A stretch of DNA of 33,743 nucleotides. Source: Solirubrobacteraceae bacterium (GTDB taxonomy: Bacteria > Actinomycetota > Thermoleophilia > Solirubrobacterales > Solirubrobacteraceae). The DNA is taken from NCBI GenBank assembly GCA_030681525.1, contig JAUXSD010000107.1:1-33743 (forward strand), read 5' to 3'. The translations under genes were made by a program, and so were the position numbers. The notes under the pieces are model-generated. The model saw nothing but the letters and a program-made list of their open reading frames with translations. It did not search any database and was not told where the DNA came from. Positions 30,855-33,743 of this stretch are shown here, piece after piece (position 1 is the first letter of the stretch; every line of letters begins with the position of its first letter).

Positions 30855-31487
30855 GTGAAGACGACGCTGTCGGTGATCGCGATGCTTGTCGGCCTGGCGC
30901 TGGTGCCAAGCGCCGCGAGCGCGGCGACATGCTCGGACTACAGCACGCAAGCTGAGGCGCAACGCGCCGCGGACACGAGGGACTCAGATGGCGACGGGGT
31001 CTATTGCGAGAGCCTTCCTTGTCCCTGCGCGACGGGCAGCGGGTCGGGATCACCGTCCGCGCCACCGTCGAAGCCGCCGGTGAAGGTAACCAGGCCCCGG
31101 GGCTGCAGCCGACCGAAGAGCGTGCAGCGCCTGCGCTTCAGCGCAGCGAAGTTTCCGAACATCAAGGCGCACGTCGACGCCGCGGTGGCCAAGGGCTGGC
31201 CGCGGGTCATGGTGCTCAATCGCCCGGGTTCCGACCAGCGCCGCGACCGCCTGCTCGAGGACATCCCGACGAAGGCCGGGTTTGACCGCGACGAGTATCC
31301 GGCGGCGGTCGGGCGTGGGCGCGCGAATGGCAACCAGCGCGGCCTCGTGCGCGGGATCAACCCAATCGGGTGGATGGCCGACGTCATGTACGTGCGCTCC
31401 AGCGAGAACCGGTCGCACGGCTCCTCGCTGGGCGCCAAGCTGCGGCGCTTCTGCAACGGCACGCGCTTTCGGTACGTGTTCGGCTAG
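30855..31487 (+). CDS. Secreted NucA/NucB-type deoxyribonuclease with N-terminal excalibur domain
   Basis: The 210-residue protein has a signal peptide (1-23, TTLSVIAMLVGLALVPSAAS), then an excalibur Ca-binding motif (about 25-52; DSDGDGVYCE) and a Ser/Pro linker. From about residue 85 it matches NucA/NucB nucleases of the Bacillus sporulation and competence type: NIKAHVDAAVAKGWPRV, LNRPGSDQRRDRLLEDI, the catalytic-region FDRDEYPAAV and a GNQRGLVRGI...MYVRSSENRSHGSSLG tail. It should cleave DNA outside the cell. A GTG start is chosen because it lies just before the signal peptide and follows GGGGAGG and GGA purine tracts. The excalibur-first order, opposite to the thermonuclease above, is notable. 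A perfect hairpin follows the stop. Confidence 0.88.
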   Translation: MKTTLSVIAMLVGLALVPSAASAATCSDYSTQAEAQRAADTRDSDGDGVYCESLPCPCATGSGSGSPSAPPSKPPVKVTRPRGCSRPKSVQRLRFSAAKFPNIKAHVDAAVAKGWPRVMVLNRPGSDQRRDRLLEDIPTKAGFDRDEYPAAVGRGRANGNQRGLVRGINPIGWMADVMYVRSSENRSHGSSLGAKLRRFCNGTRFRYVFG

Positions 31488-31501
31488 CACTCAGGGGTGT
31501 G

Positions 31502-31530
31502 GCCGGTAACCCCCGCTGGGGGTTACCGGC
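31502..31530. terminator. Perfect 13-bp hairpin after the NucA/NucB-type gene
   Basis: GCCGGTAACCCCC and GGGGGTTACCGGC pair without mismatch around a GCT loop, 14 bases after the stop codon. It lacks a T-run, as do many terminators in high-GC actinobacteria. It is the best terminator candidate in the window. Confidence 0.7.
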
Positions 31531-31781
31531 GCCAGGCGACGGGCACGCCGCGCGAAGGTCACGCGCCCGCGTCATCGTCAGCGTGTGCGCGTGCTCGCCC
31601 CGCATGACGACGCAACTTTGAGAGCGGCCAGCCGACGCGTGGCCAGCGTCCGCTGGAGACATCCCGTACTTCAGTTCGGCTGAGACTGCAGCAGGCAGGC
31701 CGCGGGCCATCGCCGCTCTTCGCCGCCCCTTCGAGATTCGCAGGGGGTGACTCCAGCGCGGGCGACGACGTCGAGGTATCG

Positions 31782-32129
31782 ATGCACCGACGCAGCACCC
31801 CCGCGTCGCCGCGGCCCCTGGAATGGCAGCCGCTCGTCTCAGCGCGCCAGTGGGCGATCCTCGCCCACGCGCTCAAGGACCATCCAGAGGCACTGGAAGA
31901 CCTGCGCGTCGTCCTGACCCAATTGTCTCCCGGGGTCCGCAGGGCGCTCATCGCGAACCTGCTGAGCTCGTTGGCGGCAGAAGAGCCTCCGACGCGGGCC
32001 GTGTGGGCCGCGCTGGCCGTCACCGGACACGAGGTCAAGCTGTGCTCGGCCGCCGCGCTCGGGCGACTGCACGCCCTCGGCGACGATTCACCCAGTGCAA
32101 GTGTGAGGCCGATTCGGCCGCCGGACTAG
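31782..32129 (+). CDS. Small helical hypothetical protein
   Basis: The 115-residue protein is not recognised. It is predicted helical by composition (SARQWAILAHALKDHPEALE, LTQLSPGVRRALIANLLSSL, TRAVWAALAVTGHEV) with a disordered Ser/Pro-rich end. GAGG five bases before the ATG supports the start and a real gene. It lies upstream of the sigma-factor fusion on the same strand, with 52 bases between, and may be co-transcribed. Confidence 0.55.
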   Translation: MHRRSTPASPRPLEWQPLVSARQWAILAHALKDHPEALEDLRVVLTQLSPGVRRALIANLLSSLAAEEPPTRAVWAALAVTGHEVKLCSAAALGRLHALGDDSPSASVRPIRPPD

Positions 32130-32181
32130 CCAACGCGCCGTGCGTCCGTAGACTGGACGGGCTTCTCGCCGGCGGTCGCCG

Positions 32182-33459
32182 ATGCCAGTCACCACCCCGA
32201 CTGAGATCCCGATGAGCCGACCCGCGCACGACCGGTTCGAGCGGGTGATCTCCGCGCACTACGACAGCCTGAAGCATGAGGTTCTCGCGACCGTCCGCGG
32301 CAAGCTCGCCGTCGACAACCTGCATCCCGACCCGTCTGACCTCGACGCCGCGTACAACGCGGCGTGGCACGCGCTGTACGAGCACTCGCGCAAGCATGGC
32401 AACGAGATCGGCAATCTCGGTGGATGGCTGGCGACGATCACGTATCGGCGCGCGATCGACGACGTCCGAGGCGCACGGATGAAGTACCGCGCGCCGGAGG
32501 CCGTCGATGACAGCGCCAGTCGACTGGGGTATGAGCAGGACGTCGACGCTGAGATCACCGATCGCCAGCGCTACCACCAGTGGCTGGTCTCGGTCCGGCT
32601 GCGGCTGAATGCGCGCGAGCAGCAGGCGGTGAGCCTGTGCGTCTTGCACGAGCATTCGCGCCGCGATGCCAGCGACATCATGGGCATCGACATCAAGCGC
32701 CTGGACAAGATCATGGTCGCCGCCAACAAGAAGCTGGGCGGGCTGCTGGAGGCGATCAACCGCGGCGACTGGTGCGAAGACCAGCGGTCGCTGATCAAGG
32801 CCTACGCGTTTGGGCTACACGAGGAGGGTGGCGAACGCCACGCGCTCGCGGTCGCGCACGTGATGGAGTGCCAGGCGTGCGCCGCCTACGTGCGGTCGTT
32901 GCGCGGCCTGTCGGTCGTCGTGCCCGCGCCCGCGCTGATGTCGGGCGCGGTGGCCGCGGGCGGCGGCATCGTCGGCGGGCTGAGCGGGCTGTTCAGCGGC
33001 GGCGCAAGCGGGGGTGCTGCGGCGGGCGGCGTCGGTACCGCCGCAGCGGGCGGAGGCGGCGCCACGCTGCTCGGCGGGTTGGGCGCAAAGACCGCCGCCC
33101 TGTGCGTGACCGCGGTATGCGCTGCCGGCGGAGCGGTCGTCGTCGTCGAGAACACGCCAGATGCCAAGGCGCCGGCCGATCCGCCGTCTGCGAGCGATCC
33201 GCCGGCTCGAAGCGTCGTCGCTGCAACGCCTGCGCCAAACAAGATTTCCACGATCCAGGCGACGACCCGTTCCGACAACGGCCGTCCCTCGGGAACCTCG
33301 AAGAAGCGCCGTGCGCCAGACCCGACCAGCAACGCTGCGCAGCAGATCGCTGAGCTCGGAATCGAGCCACAGGCGACCACCGCGCCGCCGACGACGCAGG
33401 CGCGCGCGGCCTCGGTGCCTCGTGCCCCGACGGCGTCAGAGTTCGGCATCGGGCCGTGA
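32182..33459 (+). CDS. ECF-type sigma factor fused to a zinc-finger anti-sigma-like membrane tail
   Basis: The 425-residue protein starts with an ECF sigma factor: region 2 (about 25-105; NLGGWLATITYRRAIDDVRG matches the region 2.4-like end) and region 4 (about 130-185; LNAREQQAVSLCVLHEHSRR then DASDIMGIDIKRLDKIM). Next comes HVMECQAC, an HxxxCxxC zinc motif of anti-sigma factors (about residues 228-235), a Gly/Ala-rich stretch with a hydrophobic helix (TAALCVTAVCAAGGAVVVV, near 310-328) and a Pro/Ala/Thr-rich, probably external, tail of about 95 residues. One chain therefore holds both sigma and anti-sigma parts tethered to the membrane, so release would need proteolysis or a conformational change. 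An ATG 10 codons later is an alternative start. Confidence 0.82.
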   Translation: MPVTTPTEIPMSRPAHDRFERVISAHYDSLKHEVLATVRGKLAVDNLHPDPSDLDAAYNAAWHALYEHSRKHGNEIGNLGGWLATITYRRAIDDVRGARMKYRAPEAVDDSASRLGYEQDVDAEITDRQRYHQWLVSVRLRLNAREQQAVSLCVLHEHSRRDASDIMGIDIKRLDKIMVAANKKLGGLLEAINRGDWCEDQRSLIKAYAFGLHEEGGERHALAVAHVMECQACAAYVRSLRGLSVVVPAPALMSGAVAAGGGIVGGLSGLFSGGASGGAAAGGVGTAAAGGGGATLLGGLGAKTAALCVTAVCAAGGAVVVVENTPDAKAPADPPSASDPPARSVVAATPAPNKISTIQATTRSDNGRPSGTSKKRRAPDPTSNAAQQIAELGIEPQATTAPPTTQARAASVPRAPTASEFGIGP

Positions 33460-33631
33460 ATAGCAACTGCGACCGTGCGCGACGTCTTCACTGATTTCGA
33501 TGCAGACGCTTCGGCGTGGATCTTCTCGCGGATCGACGGCGTAGTCTTGCCGGCAGGTGACGCTGCAATGGCGCGCGACCCTCGTCGGCAGCACCCACAG
33601 CTATGACGATTATCACCACGAAGGGGCGCAG

Positions 33632-33743
33632 ATGAAGCGGATGTTCAGCAACGGGCGCTACGCCAACGTCACGGCGACCTTGGCACTCATCGTCGCCCTC
33701 GGTGGCACGAGCTACGCGGCGGTCGTCCTGCCGCGCAACAGCG
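33632..33743 (+). CDS. N-terminus of a secreted or membrane protein (3' cut by window edge)
   Basis: Only 37 residues are present. They start MKRMFSNGRYANVTATLALI and include ALGGTSYAA, a signal-peptide-like sequence found at the start of many surface or secreted proteins of Thermoleophilia as I recall them. AAGGGG five bases before the ATG is a good ribosome-binding site. The mature domain is outside the window. The 172 bases before it hold nothing I can support. Confidence 0.7.
   Translation, partial: MKRMFSNGRYANVTATLALIVALGGTSYAAVVLPRNS

Overview
The window is about 34 kb of GC-rich DNA from a high-GC actinobacterium, most likely of the class Thermoleophilia (Solirubrobacter, Conexibacter or Patulibacter type). 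The clues are GC-rich codon use throughout, frequent GTG and TTG starts, secreted nucleases carrying excalibur Ca-binding tails, a sigma factor fused to an anti-sigma-like membrane tail, and a last partial gene whose product begins MKRMFSNGRYANVTATLALI and continues VALGGTSYAA, an N-terminus I associate with that class. No rRNA, tRNA, integrase or CRISPR array was recognised.

Region 1 (1-1744): the 3' end of a UvrD/Rep-type helicase gene, then a complete IS1595-like insertion sequence with 24-bp terminal inverted repeats and an 8-bp target duplication. Region 2 (1745-6058, minus strand): a tightly overlapping type III CBASS anti-phage operon in the order DUF2188 protein, TRIP13-like AAA+ ATPase, an unrecognised protein, HORMA protein, CD-NTase, TIR-SAVED effector. 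Region 3 (6210-9302): a divergent, overlapping three-gene operon (MazF/PemK-like protein, sigma-70-like factor, zinc-finger anti-sigma-like protein) that converges on an ImmA/IrrE-type metallopeptidase gene. I read it as a candidate protease-controlled sigma/anti-sigma switch.

Region 4 (9579-12418): an unrecognised 499-residue protein, a small HNH nuclease and a decayed phospholipase-D-type nuclease fragment. Region 5 (12418-21713, minus strand apart from one gene): a helical-repeat protein paired with a DUF4062/TIR-like protein, an SF2 helicase with a C-terminal nuclease-like domain, a small GTGA-coupled ORF, a divergent membrane-anchored protein, and a type II restriction-modification pair. 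Region 6 (21861-24373): a metallophosphoesterase and a HAD phosphatase joined by a GTGA overlap. Regions 2 to 6 together look like a defence island.

Region 7 (24374-33743) is more chromosomal in character: a NERD-domain protein, a small membrane protein, a tandem-PadR regulator with a good candidate operator, a secreted thermonuclease, a stray copy of the NERD gene 3' end, an MreB paralogue, a frameshifted repeat protein, a secreted NucA/NucB-type nuclease, a small hypothetical gene, a sigma/anti-sigma fusion and the start of another secreted protein. All functional statements are read from motifs and gene order only; no database search was possible.
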